Shown here: positions 54,374 through 62,314 of the stretch, in pieces
Numbering within the stretch: position 1 is the first letter of the stretch
Layout of the letters: each line of letters opens with the position of its first letter
Assembly: GCF_030362815.1 (NCBI RefSeq)
Contig: NZ_JAUCGR010000001.1
Location: 1,065,471 to 1,129,470, forward strand
Origin: Cellulomonas edaphi
GTDB lineage: Bacteria > Actinomycetota > Actinomycetes > Actinomycetales > Cellulomonadaceae
Reading direction: 5' to 3'
DNA: 64,000 nt
Position numbers and translations under genes: made by a program
The notes under the pieces: model-generated
What the model was told of the DNA's origin: nothing
What the model saw: the letters and a program-made list of their open reading frames with translations, nothing else
The model's database searches: none

Positions 54374-54952
54374 CTACAGGACCTGCGAGACCGCGGGGAG
54401 CATGTCCTTGATGGTCCGGCCGTTGGTCTTCACGCCGAGCGCCGTCATGCTCCACCCGGAGCCGCTGCGCGAGACCTTCGCCATGATCTGCGCGGTGTGC
54501 GCCCCCGAGCCCGACAGGTCGTAGCGCGCCACCTCCTGCTCGTTGCTCGAGTCGATGAGCCGGCAGAAGGCGTTCTCGATCGCGCTGAACGACTGGCCCG
54601 AGTAGCTGTTGACGACGAACACCAGCTGCGTGACGGCGGGGTTCACCGCACCCAGGTCCACGACGATCGACTCGTCGTCGCCGTCGCCGCGGCCCGTGAG
54701 GTTGTCGCCGAGGTGCTGGAGCGCGCCGTCCTTGCTGCGCAGCTGGCTGAACCACACCTGGTCGACGAGCTGGCCCGACGCGTCGAACAGCAGCGCCGAG
54801 GCGTCGAGGTCGACCGACTTCTCCTTGACCTTGCCGAACAGGCCCTTGACCTTCTGCGCGTCCCAGCCCAGCCCCATGCGGACGCGGCTGAGGCCGCCGC
54901 CGTCGGACTTCTGCAGCGAGACGGACTGACCCTTGCTCAGGCTGATCGACAT
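54374..54952 (-). CDS. TerD family stress protein (TerZ-like)
   Basis: A 192-residue TerD-fold protein. It begins SISLSKGQSVSLQKSDGGGLSRVRMGLGWD, has the calcium-site residues DLDASALL near 48-55 and the acidic loop GDNLTGRGDGDDE near 80-92. TerD proteins bind calcium and take part in resistance to tellurite, oxidative stress and phage in Ter systems. Compared with the two TerD genes upstream it carries an insert (KVKGLFGKVKEKS) between the first strands and ends in a different tail, so it is a separate subfamily. Last gene of a leftward four-gene block. Confidence 0.9.
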   Translation of the reverse strand: MSISLSKGQSVSLQKSDGGGLSRVRMGLGWDAQKVKGLFGKVKEKSVDLDASALLFDASGQLVDQVWFSQLRSKDGALQHLGDNLTGRGDGDDESIVVDLGAVNPAVTQLVFVVNSYSGQSFSAIENAFCRLIDSSNEQEVARYDLSGSGAHTAQIMAKVSRSGSGWSMTALGVKTNGRTIKDMLPAVSQVL

Positions 54953-55003
54953 GCGTGGTGCCCTTTCGTCGGTGCGCGTCTGTCGGTGCGCAGGGTGCCG
55001 GCG

Positions 55004-56095
55004 TCAGCCGACGTGGATGAGGTGGTCCTCGTCGGCGTGCCGACGGTTGCGCGCGAGGGACGACAGGAACGCCGCGCCGATGAACGCGACGCCCACGAGG
55101 CCGGTGATGACCTCGTCGACGTGCACCCCGATGCTGACCAGCAGGATCACGGCGAGCGCGCCGATGGCCCAGTGCGCACCGTGCTCCAGGTAGACGTACT
55201 CCTGCAGCGTGCCCTTGCGCACCAGGAAGACCGTGATCGAGCGGACGAACATCGCGCCGATGAAGCCCAGGCCGAGGGCGATGATGATCGGGTCGGCGGT
55301 GATGGCGAACGCGCCGACCACGCCGTCGAACGAGAACGACGCGTCGAGCACCTCGAGGTAGAGAAAGAGGAAGAACGCGGCCTTGCCGGTCGCCTTGGCC
55401 GCCTCGCTCGGACCGCTCGTCGCCGTGCCGACCTCGGTGCTCGCGTCCTGCTCGTCGGCGCCCGCACCCTCGAACAGGGTCCCCAGGCCGTTGACCGCAA
55501 TGTAGGTGATCATGCCGAGCACCCCGGCGACCATGACGACGGCCGGGTCGTCGGCGAGCAGCTCGGCGGCGAGCACGAGCGCGACGCCGGAGATGACCAC
55601 GGACAGCTGGTCGAGCTTGCCGATCTTGGCCAGCGGGCGCTCGAGCCAGGTCAGCCAGGTGATCTCCCGCTCCTCGAAGATGTAGTTGAGGAACAGCATG
55701 AGCAGGAACATCCCGCCGAACGCCGCGATCTGCGGGTGCGCCTGGTTGAGCAGGTACCCGTAGGTGCCGGGCGTCTCCGGGTCGCCCTTCTCCATCGCGA
55801 GGTTGAGCGCCTCGACCGGTCCGAGGTCGGCCGTGATGCCGACGATCAGCAGCGGGAACACCAGGCGCATGCCGAACACGGCGATGATGACGCCGATGGT
55901 GAGGAAGATCTGCTGCCAGAAGTTGCTCATCCGCTGCAGCACGGTGGCGTTGACCACCGCGTTGTCGAACGACAGCGAGACCTCGAGCACGCCGAGGATC
56001 AGGCAGAGGGCGAAGGCCTCCCAGCCGCCGTAGACGAAGGCGACGATGAGCGAGGCGATCGTCACGACGATCGACCAGCCGAAGATGCGAAGCAA
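55004..56095 (-). CDS. TerC/DUF475 family integral membrane protein
   Basis: A 363-residue protein with about nine membrane helices in two similar halves. Each half has an acidic E-x-S-x-S-x-D motif (EVSLSFDNAVVNATV near 38-52; EVLDASFSFDGVVGAF near 248-263), the TerC hallmark thought to bind a metal ion in the membrane. A charged loop (about 210-235) joins the halves. TerC proteins are linked to manganese or other metal export and to Ter stress systems. The start is TTG 56095, with a weak GGAACGAG box six bases upstream; no better start fits the first helix. Confidence 0.87.
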   Translation of the reverse strand: MLRIFGWSIVVTIASLIVAFVYGGWEAFALCLILGVLEVSLSFDNAVVNATVLQRMSNFWQQIFLTIGVIIAVFGMRLVFPLLIVGITADLGPVEALNLAMEKGDPETPGTYGYLLNQAHPQIAAFGGMFLLMLFLNYIFEEREITWLTWLERPLAKIGKLDQLSVVISGVALVLAAELLADDPAVVMVAGVLGMITYIAVNGLGTLFEGAGADEQDASTEVGTATSGPSEAAKATGKAAFFLFLYLEVLDASFSFDGVVGAFAITADPIIIALGLGFIGAMFVRSITVFLVRKGTLQEYVYLEHGAHWAIGALAVILLVSIGVHVDEVITGLVGVAFIGAAFLSSLARNRRHADEDHLIHVG

Positions 56096-56165
56096 CCGAG
56101 TCTCGTTCCGTGTGGATGGGTGCGGCGCCAGGACGGCGACCTGCGGATTCTAGGCGGAAGCCGCC

Positions 56166-56744
56166 TCAGCCCACGTTGACGCCGAAGTCCCGCACGATGC
56201 CGAGCAGGCCGGTGTCGTAGCCCTGGCCGACCGCGCGGAACTTCCACTCCGCGCCGTACCGGTACACCTCGCCGAAGATCATGGCGGTCTCGGTAGAGGC
56301 GTCCTCCGTGAGGTCGTAGCGCGCGATCTCCTGGCCGTCGGCCTGGTTGACGATGCGGATGAACGCGTTGCGCACCTGGCCGAAGCTCTGGTGGCGAGCG
56401 TCGGCGTCGTGGATGGACACGGGGAACACGATCCGGTCGACGTCCGCCGCCATGCCGGCCAGGTTCAGCTTGACCGACTCGTCGTCGCCCTCGCCCTCAC
56501 CGGTCCGGTTGTCGCCCGTGTGCTCGACGGTCCCGTCGGGAGACGCGAGGTTGTTGTAGAAGACGAAGTGGGCGTCCGACAGCACCTTGCCGCTCGCACC
56601 CAGCAGCAGCGCGCTCGCGTCGAGGTCGAAGTCCTGCCCGCTCGTCGTGCGGGCGTCCCAGCCCAGCCCGACCAGCACGGCCGTGAGGTTGGGCGCCTCC
56701 TTGCTCAGCGAGACGTTGCCGCCCTTGGCCAGCGTGATGCTCAC
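56166..56744 (-). CDS. terD: TerD family stress protein
   Basis: A 192-residue canonical TerD. It starts [47 protein letters not shown] and has [13 protein letters not shown] near 82-94 plus [39 protein letters not shown] and [14 protein letters not shown]. The aspartates of DFDLDAS and GDDE bind two calcium ions. It is a close paralog of the next gene upstream, probably a tandem duplication. GTG 56744 is fixed by homology. Confidence 0.93.
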   Translation of the reverse strand: MSITLAKGGNVSLSKEAPNLTAVLVGLGWDARTTSGQDFDLDASALLLGASGKVLSDAHFVFYNNLASPDGTVEHTGDNRTGEGEGDDESVKLNLAGMAADVDRIVFPVSIHDADARHQSFGQVRNAFIRIVNQADGQEIARYDLTEDASTETAMIFGEVYRYGAEWKFRAVGQGYDTGLLGIVRDFGVNVG

Positions 56745-56779
56745 GATGTGTCCTTCCGTGCGATGCGTGGGTCGGCGGA

Positions 56780-57355
56780 TCAGAGGGTGACGCCGAAGTC
56801 GCGGGCGATGCCCGCCAGACCGGACGCGTACCCCTGCCCCACGGCACGGAACTTCCACTCGCCGCCGTTGCGGTACAGCTCGCCGAACACCATGGCGGTC
56901 TCGGTCGACGCGTCCTCCGACAGGTCGTAGCGGGCGATCTCGCCGCTGCCGTCGCCGTTGACCACGCGGATGAACGCGTTGCGCACCTGGCCGAAGCTCT
57001 GCCCACGCGCGTCGGCGTCGTAGATCGAGACGGGGAAGACCACCTTGTCGACGTCGGCCGGGACCGCGGTCAGATCCACCTTGACCTGCTCGTCGTCGCC
57101 CTCGCCCTCGCCCGTGAGGTTGTCGCCCAGGTGCTCGACCGAGCCCTCGGGGCTCTTGAGGTTGTTGAAGAACACGAAGTGCTGGTCGGTGGGCACCTTG
57201 CCGCCCGCGTCGAGCAGCAGCGCCGAGGCGTCGAGGTCGAAGTCGGCGCCCGTCGTGGTGCGCAGGTCCCATCCGAGGCCGACGACGACGGAAGTCAGGC
57301 CGGGGGCCGCCTTGGTGAGGCTGACGTTCCCACCCTTGGAGAGGCTGACGCTCAT
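56780..57355 (-). CDS. terD: TerD family stress protein
   Basis: A 191-residue canonical TerD, the first gene of the leftward Ter block. [40 protein letters not shown] near 39-49, [13 protein letters not shown] near 82-94 and [14 protein letters not shown] are all conserved. AGGAGG four bases before ATG 57355 is the best ribosome-binding site of the set, so this may be the most translated copy. Function as for the neighbouring paralog: calcium-binding cytoplasmic stress protein. Confidence 0.93.
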   Translation of the reverse strand: MSVSLSKGGNVSLTKAAPGLTSVVVGLGWDLRTTTGADFDLDASALLLDAGGKVPTDQHFVFFNNLKSPEGSVEHLGDNLTGEGEGDDEQVKVDLTAVPADVDKVVFPVSIYDADARGQSFGQVRNAFIRVVNGDGSGEIARYDLSEDASTETAMVFGELYRNGGEWKFRAVGQGYASGLAGIARDFGVTL

Positions 57356-57591
57356 GTGTCCTCCTGGACTCTGCGACAGGGGCTCGTCCCCCGTCATCGG
57401 GGCGCGGCCGGTCGGGCACGCGCGTGGTGCTGACCCCACCGTATTCATCCCCGGCCGACTTCGTGCGCCGACTTCGCTCAGAGCGTGCACCGAGTTGGAG
57501 GCTTCGCGCCCCGGCGAGCGCGCGTGGCTCTAGCATCGACGGTGGACCCCGACGCGCTGCCGCGTCACACCCCCGTTCCAGGAGGCCTCAG

Positions 57592-58818
57592 ATGTCCGAG
57601 CTCGACCTCGGTGCCACGCCGACCGCCACTCCCGCGGCCGCTCCCGCGCCCGCCGGCGGGCTGGTGCTGACGCCCCCCGCCCCGGTCGTGGTGGTCGAGG
57701 AGAAGCAGGCCGAGTCCGCGGTCCCGCTCGCGCCGGGCAAGGAGCTGGAGCTCAAGGCCAAGGCGACGGCGTTCGTCACGGAGCTGACGACCATCGACAC
57801 CAAGTCGCCCGAGTTCAGCCAGAAGGTCGCCTCGATCACCTCGATGGGCGAGCAGGAGATGCGCGCCTCGGCCTCCGTCTCGAGCCGCATGCTCGACCGG
57901 CCCGCGTCGATCGCCAAGGGCTCGAAGGGCAAGGACGGTGACGCGCAGACGCGGGTGGCCAACACGCTGGTGGACCTGCGCACGACCGTGACCGACCTCG
58001 ACCCCAACCGCGCCGACCTCACGGGCGTCAAGAAGGTCCTCAAGTGGATCCCGGGCGGTAACAAGGTCGACGCGTACTTCGCGCGGTACCAGTCCGCGCA
58101 GTCGCACATCGACGCGATCATCAAGGCCCTCGCCTCCGGCCAGGACGAGCTGCGCAAGGACAACGCGGCCATCGAGACGGAGAAGACCAACCTCTGGACC
58201 TCGATGGGCAAGATCGCGGAGTACAACACGCTGGCCGCCGCGCTCGACACGGAGATCGAGGAGAAGATCGCCCAGCTCGAGGCGGCCGGCCGGCAGGAGG
58301 ACGCGGACGCCCTGCGGTCCGACGCCCTGTTCCCGGTGCGCCAGCGCCGGCAGGACTTCATGACGCAGATGGCCGTGAGCGTGCAGGGGTACATGGCCCT
58401 CGACCTCGTCCGCCGCAACAACCTCGAGCTGATCAAGGGCGTCGACCGCGCGCAGACGACCACGATCGCCGCGCTGCGGACGGCCGTCATCGTGTCCCAG
58501 GCGCTCTCGCGCCAGAAGCTGGTGCTCGACCAGATCACCGCGCTCAACACGGTGACGTCCAACCTCATCGAGTCGACGTCCGTGCAGCTGCGCCAGCAGG
58601 GCGCCGCCATCAACCAGCAGGCCTCCGAGGCGACGATCGACGTCGCCAAGCTGCAGGCGGCGTTCGACAACGTCTTCGCGACGATGGATGCGCTCGACAC
58701 CTTCCGCGCGCAGGCGGTCGACTCCATGGCGCAGACGGTCACGGCGCTGGAGGGGCAGATCGAGCGGGCGCAGCCGTACCTGGAGCGCACGCGGGCCCGC
58801 GAGGGGAACGCCTCCTGA
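57592..58818 (+). CDS. TelA family (toxic anion resistance) protein
   Basis: A 408-residue protein. Residues 1-50 are a Pro/Ala/Val-rich head. The rest is mainly long helices with coiled-coil character, with SPEFSQKVASITSMGEQEMRASASVSSRMLDRP, VDAYFARYQSAQSHIDAIIKALASGQDELRKDNAAIETEKTNLW, and LIESTSVQLRQQGAAINQQASEATIDVAKLQAAFDNVFATMDALDTFRA, which are the conserved blocks of TelA/KlaA proteins. TelA occurs with TerD and TerC and probably scaffolds or remodels a membrane complex. GGAGG six bases upstream fixes ATG 57592. It is divergent from the terD genes and leads the rightward operon. Confidence 0.9.
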   Translation: MSELDLGATPTATPAAAPAPAGGLVLTPPAPVVVVEEKQAESAVPLAPGKELELKAKATAFVTELTTIDTKSPEFSQKVASITSMGEQEMRASASVSSRMLDRPASIAKGSKGKDGDAQTRVANTLVDLRTTVTDLDPNRADLTGVKKVLKWIPGGNKVDAYFARYQSAQSHIDAIIKALASGQDELRKDNAAIETEKTNLWTSMGKIAEYNTLAAALDTEIEEKIAQLEAAGRQEDADALRSDALFPVRQRRQDFMTQMAVSVQGYMALDLVRRNNLELIKGVDRAQTTTIAALRTAVIVSQALSRQKLVLDQITALNTVTSNLIESTSVQLRQQGAAINQQASEATIDVAKLQAAFDNVFATMDALDTFRAQAVDSMAQTVTALEGQIERAQPYLERTRAREGNAS

Positions 58819-58843
58819 CTGGGCGCAGTGACGAGGGAGCGAC

Positions 58844-59338
58844 GTGAGCTGGCTGGCGCGCCTGCGCGGTGACGACGAGCCCGACGAGCGGGACCAGGCA
58901 CCCGAGCCCGACGAGGACAGCCCGGAGGCGCTGCAGGCCGCGGTCGACGAGCTGGTGCGGTTCGTCAACGCGCGCGCCGGGGCGCTGCCGCCCGCGGCGC
59001 TGGCGAACGCGCGCGCGCTGACCGACACCCTCACCGAGGTGGTCGACAGCGCGCAGGTGCGCCCGCTCGACGTGTACGCGGTCATCAGCGTGCGGGGCGT
59101 GGTGGGCGACTACCTGCCGACGACCCTGAAGGGCTACCTCGCGCTCGACCCCGAGGTCAGGGACGTCCCGCGCGCCGGCGGGCACAGCCCCACGGAGTCG
59201 CTGATGATGCAGATCGACTCGCTCCAGACGTCGGTGCAGGCCACCCTGGTGGCCACGCGCGAGCAGGATGCCGATGCCCTGATGACCCAGGGCCGGTTCC
59301 TGCAGACCAAGTTCAACCGCTCCGACCTCGACCTGTGA
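58844..59338 (+). CDS. Small acidic protein of the Ter operon, unknown function
   Basis: A 164-residue soluble protein. After a short basic start (SWLARLRG) comes a very acidic stretch (DDEPDERDQAPEPDEDSPE), then helices with LRFVNARAG-like VRFVNARAGALPPAALANARALTDTLTEVVDS, DVYAVISVRGVVGDYLPTTLKGYLAL, and HSPTESLMMQIDSLQTSVQATLVATREQDADALMTQGRFLQTKFNRSDLDL. I do not recognise the family, but similar small helical proteins stand next to telA in actinobacterial Ter loci, so it may be a TelA partner. GTG 58844 has GGGAG five bases upstream. Confidence 0.75.
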   Translation: MSWLARLRGDDEPDERDQAPEPDEDSPEALQAAVDELVRFVNARAGALPPAALANARALTDTLTEVVDSAQVRPLDVYAVISVRGVVGDYLPTTLKGYLALDPEVRDVPRAGGHSPTESLMMQIDSLQTSVQATLVATREQDADALMTQGRFLQTKFNRSDLDL

Positions 59339-59385
59339 CCCGCACGCCGTCCGCTCCCGCTCACCACGACCCGATGGACTCCTGA

Positions 59386-59952
59386 ATGCCCGCAGCACCC
59401 ATGAAGCGCGGATCGAACGCCGCCCTGACCCGCGAGATCCCCCACCTGCGCGGGGTGGTGCTCGGTGTGGCGCTGTCGTCGTCCGAGCCCGTGCTCAATG
59501 ACAACCTGGTGGTCGCGACGCTCCTGTGCGACGACGACCACAAGGTGCTGTCCGACGAGCACATGGTGTTCTTCAACCAGCTCGCCGAGCCCGACCTGTC
59601 GGTGACGCAGCTGGCGGCCGCCGCGGGCGGCGACGTCGAGCAGGTCGAGGTCGACCTCGACGGCGTGCCGGCCGACGTGCACCGCATCGTGGTCGTGGCC
59701 TACCTCAACGAGGGCATGGGCCACCGGCGCACACTGGGCCAGCTGCGGGTCGCGCAGATCCGGGTGCTCAACCTGGCCGACGGCGCCGAGCTGGTGCGCT
59801 CCGAGAACCTGGCGCCCGCCCTGACGGGCGAGACGGGCCTCGTGCTGGGGGAGCTGTACCGGCACGAGGGCGGGTGGAAGTTCAAGGTCGTCGGGCAGGG
59901 CTACCCCAACGGGGTGGTGGGGATCGCCGCCGACCACGGGGTCGGGCTGTGA
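59386..59952 (+). CDS. Divergent TerD family protein lacking calcium-site residues
   Basis: A 188-residue TerD-fold protein: LTREIPHLRGVVLGVAL, HMVFFNQLAEPD, VEVDLDGVPADVHRIVVVAYLNEG, TLGQLRVAQIRVLNLADGAELVRSENL, ETGLVLGELYRHEGGWKFKVVGQGYPNGVVGIAADHGV. The overall fold and the C-terminal G-W-K-F-K-V-V-G-Q-G-Y are kept. The DxDxSA stretch reads LNDNLVVATLL and the GDN-x-GDDE loop is replaced by AAAAGGD, so both calcium sites look lost. It may be a structural or regulatory partner of the true TerD proteins. Its stop overlaps the next start. Confidence 0.85.
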   Translation: MPAAPMKRGSNAALTREIPHLRGVVLGVALSSSEPVLNDNLVVATLLCDDDHKVLSDEHMVFFNQLAEPDLSVTQLAAAAGGDVEQVEVDLDGVPADVHRIVVVAYLNEGMGHRRTLGQLRVAQIRVLNLADGAELVRSENLAPALTGETGLVLGELYRHEGGWKFKVVGQGYPNGVVGIAADHGVGL

Positions 59953-61058
59953 CCCTGCCCGACCCTCGGCGCGCCCCGGCACGCACCGACCTCCCGTGGC
60001 TGCGGCACCGGCCGCTGCGCCGCGTGCCCGCCTCGCCGGCACCGCGGGTGAACCTGCAGCACCCGGGCCGCCCGCCCCTCGGTACGGGCCGCGTCACGCC
60101 CGCCGCGCCGTCGGCCGGTGCGTCCTCGCTCGACCTGACGCGGCCGTCGGCCCCGGTGCCCGCGCCCGCGCCAGACGCCGCGGAGGCTTCGGTGGCGGTG
60201 TCGTCGTCGCTGGACCTGTCGTCGCCGGGCCTGACCTCGTCGTCGCTGGATCTGTCGTCCGCGGCGTCGTCGTCGCTCGACCTCTCGACGCAGGCCCCGG
60301 CCCCGGCGTCGTCCTCGCTCGACCTCTCGACGCCGGCCCCGGCGGAATCGTCGTCGGACCTGTCGACGCCCCCGGCCGCCTCGTCACTGGATCTCGGCCC
60401 GTCGACCGGCGCCGCCGCGACGCCGAGCGCCCGCGCGCTGGTCCCCGTCCGCAGGCAACCCTCGGCCGCGCAGGGTGACCCGGTGCTCGGCTACGAGCCC
60501 GAGCGGGTGGTGGTCGGCCGGCCGACCCTGCTCAACCGGGATCGCCCCACCGTGGCGCTCACGCGCGTGCAGTCGGGCGTGGGCGTGCTGCGCCTCACGA
60601 TGGCCGTCGGGAGCGGTGTCGGGGACCTGCGACCCGCCGCGTTCTGCCACCTCTCCACGGGCGAGACCGTGCTGCTGGACCACAACCGCGGCATGACGAC
60701 GGCTCCGGCGGGCAGTCGGCGCCCGGTGGTCCAGGCCGTCGACCGCGGCTTCCTGGTCGACCTGCGGCAGGTCTCGCGCCTGCAGCGGCTCGTGATCGCG
60801 GGGTTCTCGCCCACGTCGTCGTCGCTCGCGTGGGGCGGCGCGCTGCGGGTCGAGACCATCGGCGGGGCGCGCGTGGACGTCCCGCTGGAGCGCGAACCAG
60901 GTGCCGGATCGCTGGTGGCGCTGTCGATCCTCAACGTCGGCGGCCAGCTGGTGCTGCGCGCCGAGCGTCAGCTCGTTCCCGGCGCGCTGCGCGAGGCGGC
61001 GCTCGCCTTCGGGTTCGACGGGTTGACCTGGGTCGACGCCTGGACCCCGCTGGGCTGA
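59949..61058 (+). CDS. TerD-like protein with SSLDLS-repeat linker
   Basis: A 369-residue protein. Residues 1-57 are basic and Pro-rich. Residues about 59-150 are a low-complexity linker with at least seven spaced copies of (S)SSLDLS or close forms. Residues about 185-369 form a TerD-like beta-sandwich (VALTRVQSGVGVLRLTMAV, AAFCHLSTGETVLLDHN, LVIAGFSPTSSSLAWGGALRVET, VALSILNVGGQLVLRAERQLV, LAFGFDGLTWVDAW) without the calcium loop. The GTG start overlaps the stop of the preceding TerD gene, so the two are coupled. The linker might dock on TerD or TelA; that is inference. Confidence 0.8.
   Translation: MTLPDPRRAPARTDLPWLRHRPLRRVPASPAPRVNLQHPGRPPLGTGRVTPAAPSAGASSLDLTRPSAPVPAPAPDAAEASVAVSSSLDLSSPGLTSSSLDLSSAASSSLDLSTQAPAPASSSLDLSTPAPAESSSDLSTPPAASSLDLGPSTGAAATPSARALVPVRRQPSAAQGDPVLGYEPERVVVGRPTLLNRDRPTVALTRVQSGVGVLRLTMAVGSGVGDLRPAAFCHLSTGETVLLDHNRGMTTAPAGSRRPVVQAVDRGFLVDLRQVSRLQRLVIAGFSPTSSSLAWGGALRVETIGGARVDVPLEREPGAGSLVALSILNVGGQLVLRAERQLVPGALREAALAFGFDGLTWVDAWTPLG
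60123..60397 (+). repeat. SSLDLS-coding repeat array
   Basis: TCGTCGTCGCTGGACCTGTCG-like units recur with irregular 30-50 base spacing through this stretch, encoding SSLDLS, SSSLDLS or SSDLS. Codon wobble differs between copies (CTG/CTC, GAC/GAT), so the peptide rather than the DNA seems to be conserved. Confidence 0.75.
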
Positions 61059-61162
61059 TCCGGGCGTTCTCCCCAGGGCGCGCAGCCGGCCGGTCCATCC
61101 GTCGTACGCGCGGGTTACGCTCCGGTACGCGCCTTCAGGGGACCCGCGAGAGGCAGGACGCG

Positions 61163-62314
61163 ATGCGCCATTTCGACCACCTCACCGACGACGCCCGTCG
61201 CCGGCTGTTCTGGCGTGCGCCGGAGCCCTTCTCGCGCGAGTCGCCGCGGGAGACCCTCGCGGTGGCGCTCGGCGCGACGCTCTACATGCCGGCCACCCGC
61301 CCCCGGCTCGCGCACGACCTCGCCCGCCGGGCGTCGCAGGGTGTCGCGAGCTCGGTCGTGTGCCTCGAGGACTCGATCGCGGACGACGAGCTGCCCGCCG
61401 CGCAGGCCAACGCCATCGCGCAGCTGCGTGAGCTCGCCCAGGCGGGCGGGGGTCCGCTCACGTTCGTCCGTGTGCGCACGCCCGACCAGATCCCGCAGGT
61501 CGTCGACGGCCTGGGGGAGCACGCCCACGTGCTGAGCGGGTTCGTGCTGCCCAAGTTCTCGGAGTCCACGGGGGCCGCGTTCCTGGACGCGCTCGACGAC
61601 ACGGCGGCGACCCACGGCCTGCACCTGTGGGCCATGCCGGTGATCGAGTCGCCCGAGATGATCCACCGCGAGACGCGCGGTGACCAGCTGCTCGCGGTCC
61701 GCGCGCTGCTGGACAAGCACCGTGCCTCGGTCCTCGCGGTCCGCACCGGCGCGACCGACCTGAGCGGCGTCTACGGGATCCGACGCGGGCGAGACCTGTC
61801 GATCTACGACGTGCGGCTCGTCGCGGAGGTCCTCACCGACGTCGTCAACATCCTCGGACGGGCCGACGGGTCGGGCTTCGTCGTCACGGGCCCCGTGTGG
61901 GAGTACTACGGCGGCAACGAGCGCCTGTTCAAGCCGCGCCTGCGGCAGGCGCCGTTCCAGGCCAGCGACGCCGAGGACCTGCGCGCCTCGCTGATCACGC
62001 AGGACCTGGACGGGCTGATCCGCGAGGTCGTGCTGGACGCGGCGAACGGGCTGACGGGCAAGACCGTGATCCACCCGAGCCACGTCCCGGTGGTGCACGC
62101 GCTGTCGGTGGTGACGCACGAGGAGTACGTCGACGCGAGCGACGTGCTCGGGCGCGACGCGGGTGCGGCGGCGTCGGCCTACCGGAACAAGATGAACGAG
62201 TCCCGCCCGCACCGCGCCTGGGCGGAGCGCGTGCTGACGAGGGCCGCGGTGTTCGGTGTGGCGGAGCCGGACGTCGGCTTCGTCGACCTGCTGGGCGCAG
62301 GGGACGACTGGTGA
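61163..62314 (+). CDS. HpcH/HpaI aldolase/citrate lyase family enzyme of the Ter module
   Basis: A 383-residue TIM-barrel-type lyase. Residues about 30-60 (ETLAVALGATLYMPATRPRLAHDLARRASQGVASSVVCLEDSIADDEL) match CitE-like proteins, with the E-D of CLEDS in the metal/substrate site. LPKFSE, AMPVIESPEMIHRE and AVRTGATDLSGVYGIRRG supply further conserved acidic and arginine residues. Family members cleave or form carbon-carbon bonds next to a carboxylate, often with CoA esters. In Ter loci this enzyme, the phosphoribosyltransferase and StiP are proposed to make a nucleoside-like compound. The stop overlaps the next start (GTGA). Confidence 0.88.
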   Translation: MRHFDHLTDDARRRLFWRAPEPFSRESPRETLAVALGATLYMPATRPRLAHDLARRASQGVASSVVCLEDSIADDELPAAQANAIAQLRELAQAGGGPLTFVRVRTPDQIPQVVDGLGEHAHVLSGFVLPKFSESTGAAFLDALDDTAATHGLHLWAMPVIESPEMIHRETRGDQLLAVRALLDKHRASVLAVRTGATDLSGVYGIRRGRDLSIYDVRLVAEVLTDVVNILGRADGSGFVVTGPVWEYYGGNERLFKPRLRQAPFQASDAEDLRASLITQDLDGLIREVVLDAANGLTGKTVIHPSHVPVVHALSVVTHEEYVDASDVLGRDAGAAASAYRNKMNESRPHRAWAERVLTRAAVFGVAEPDVGFVDLLGAGDDW

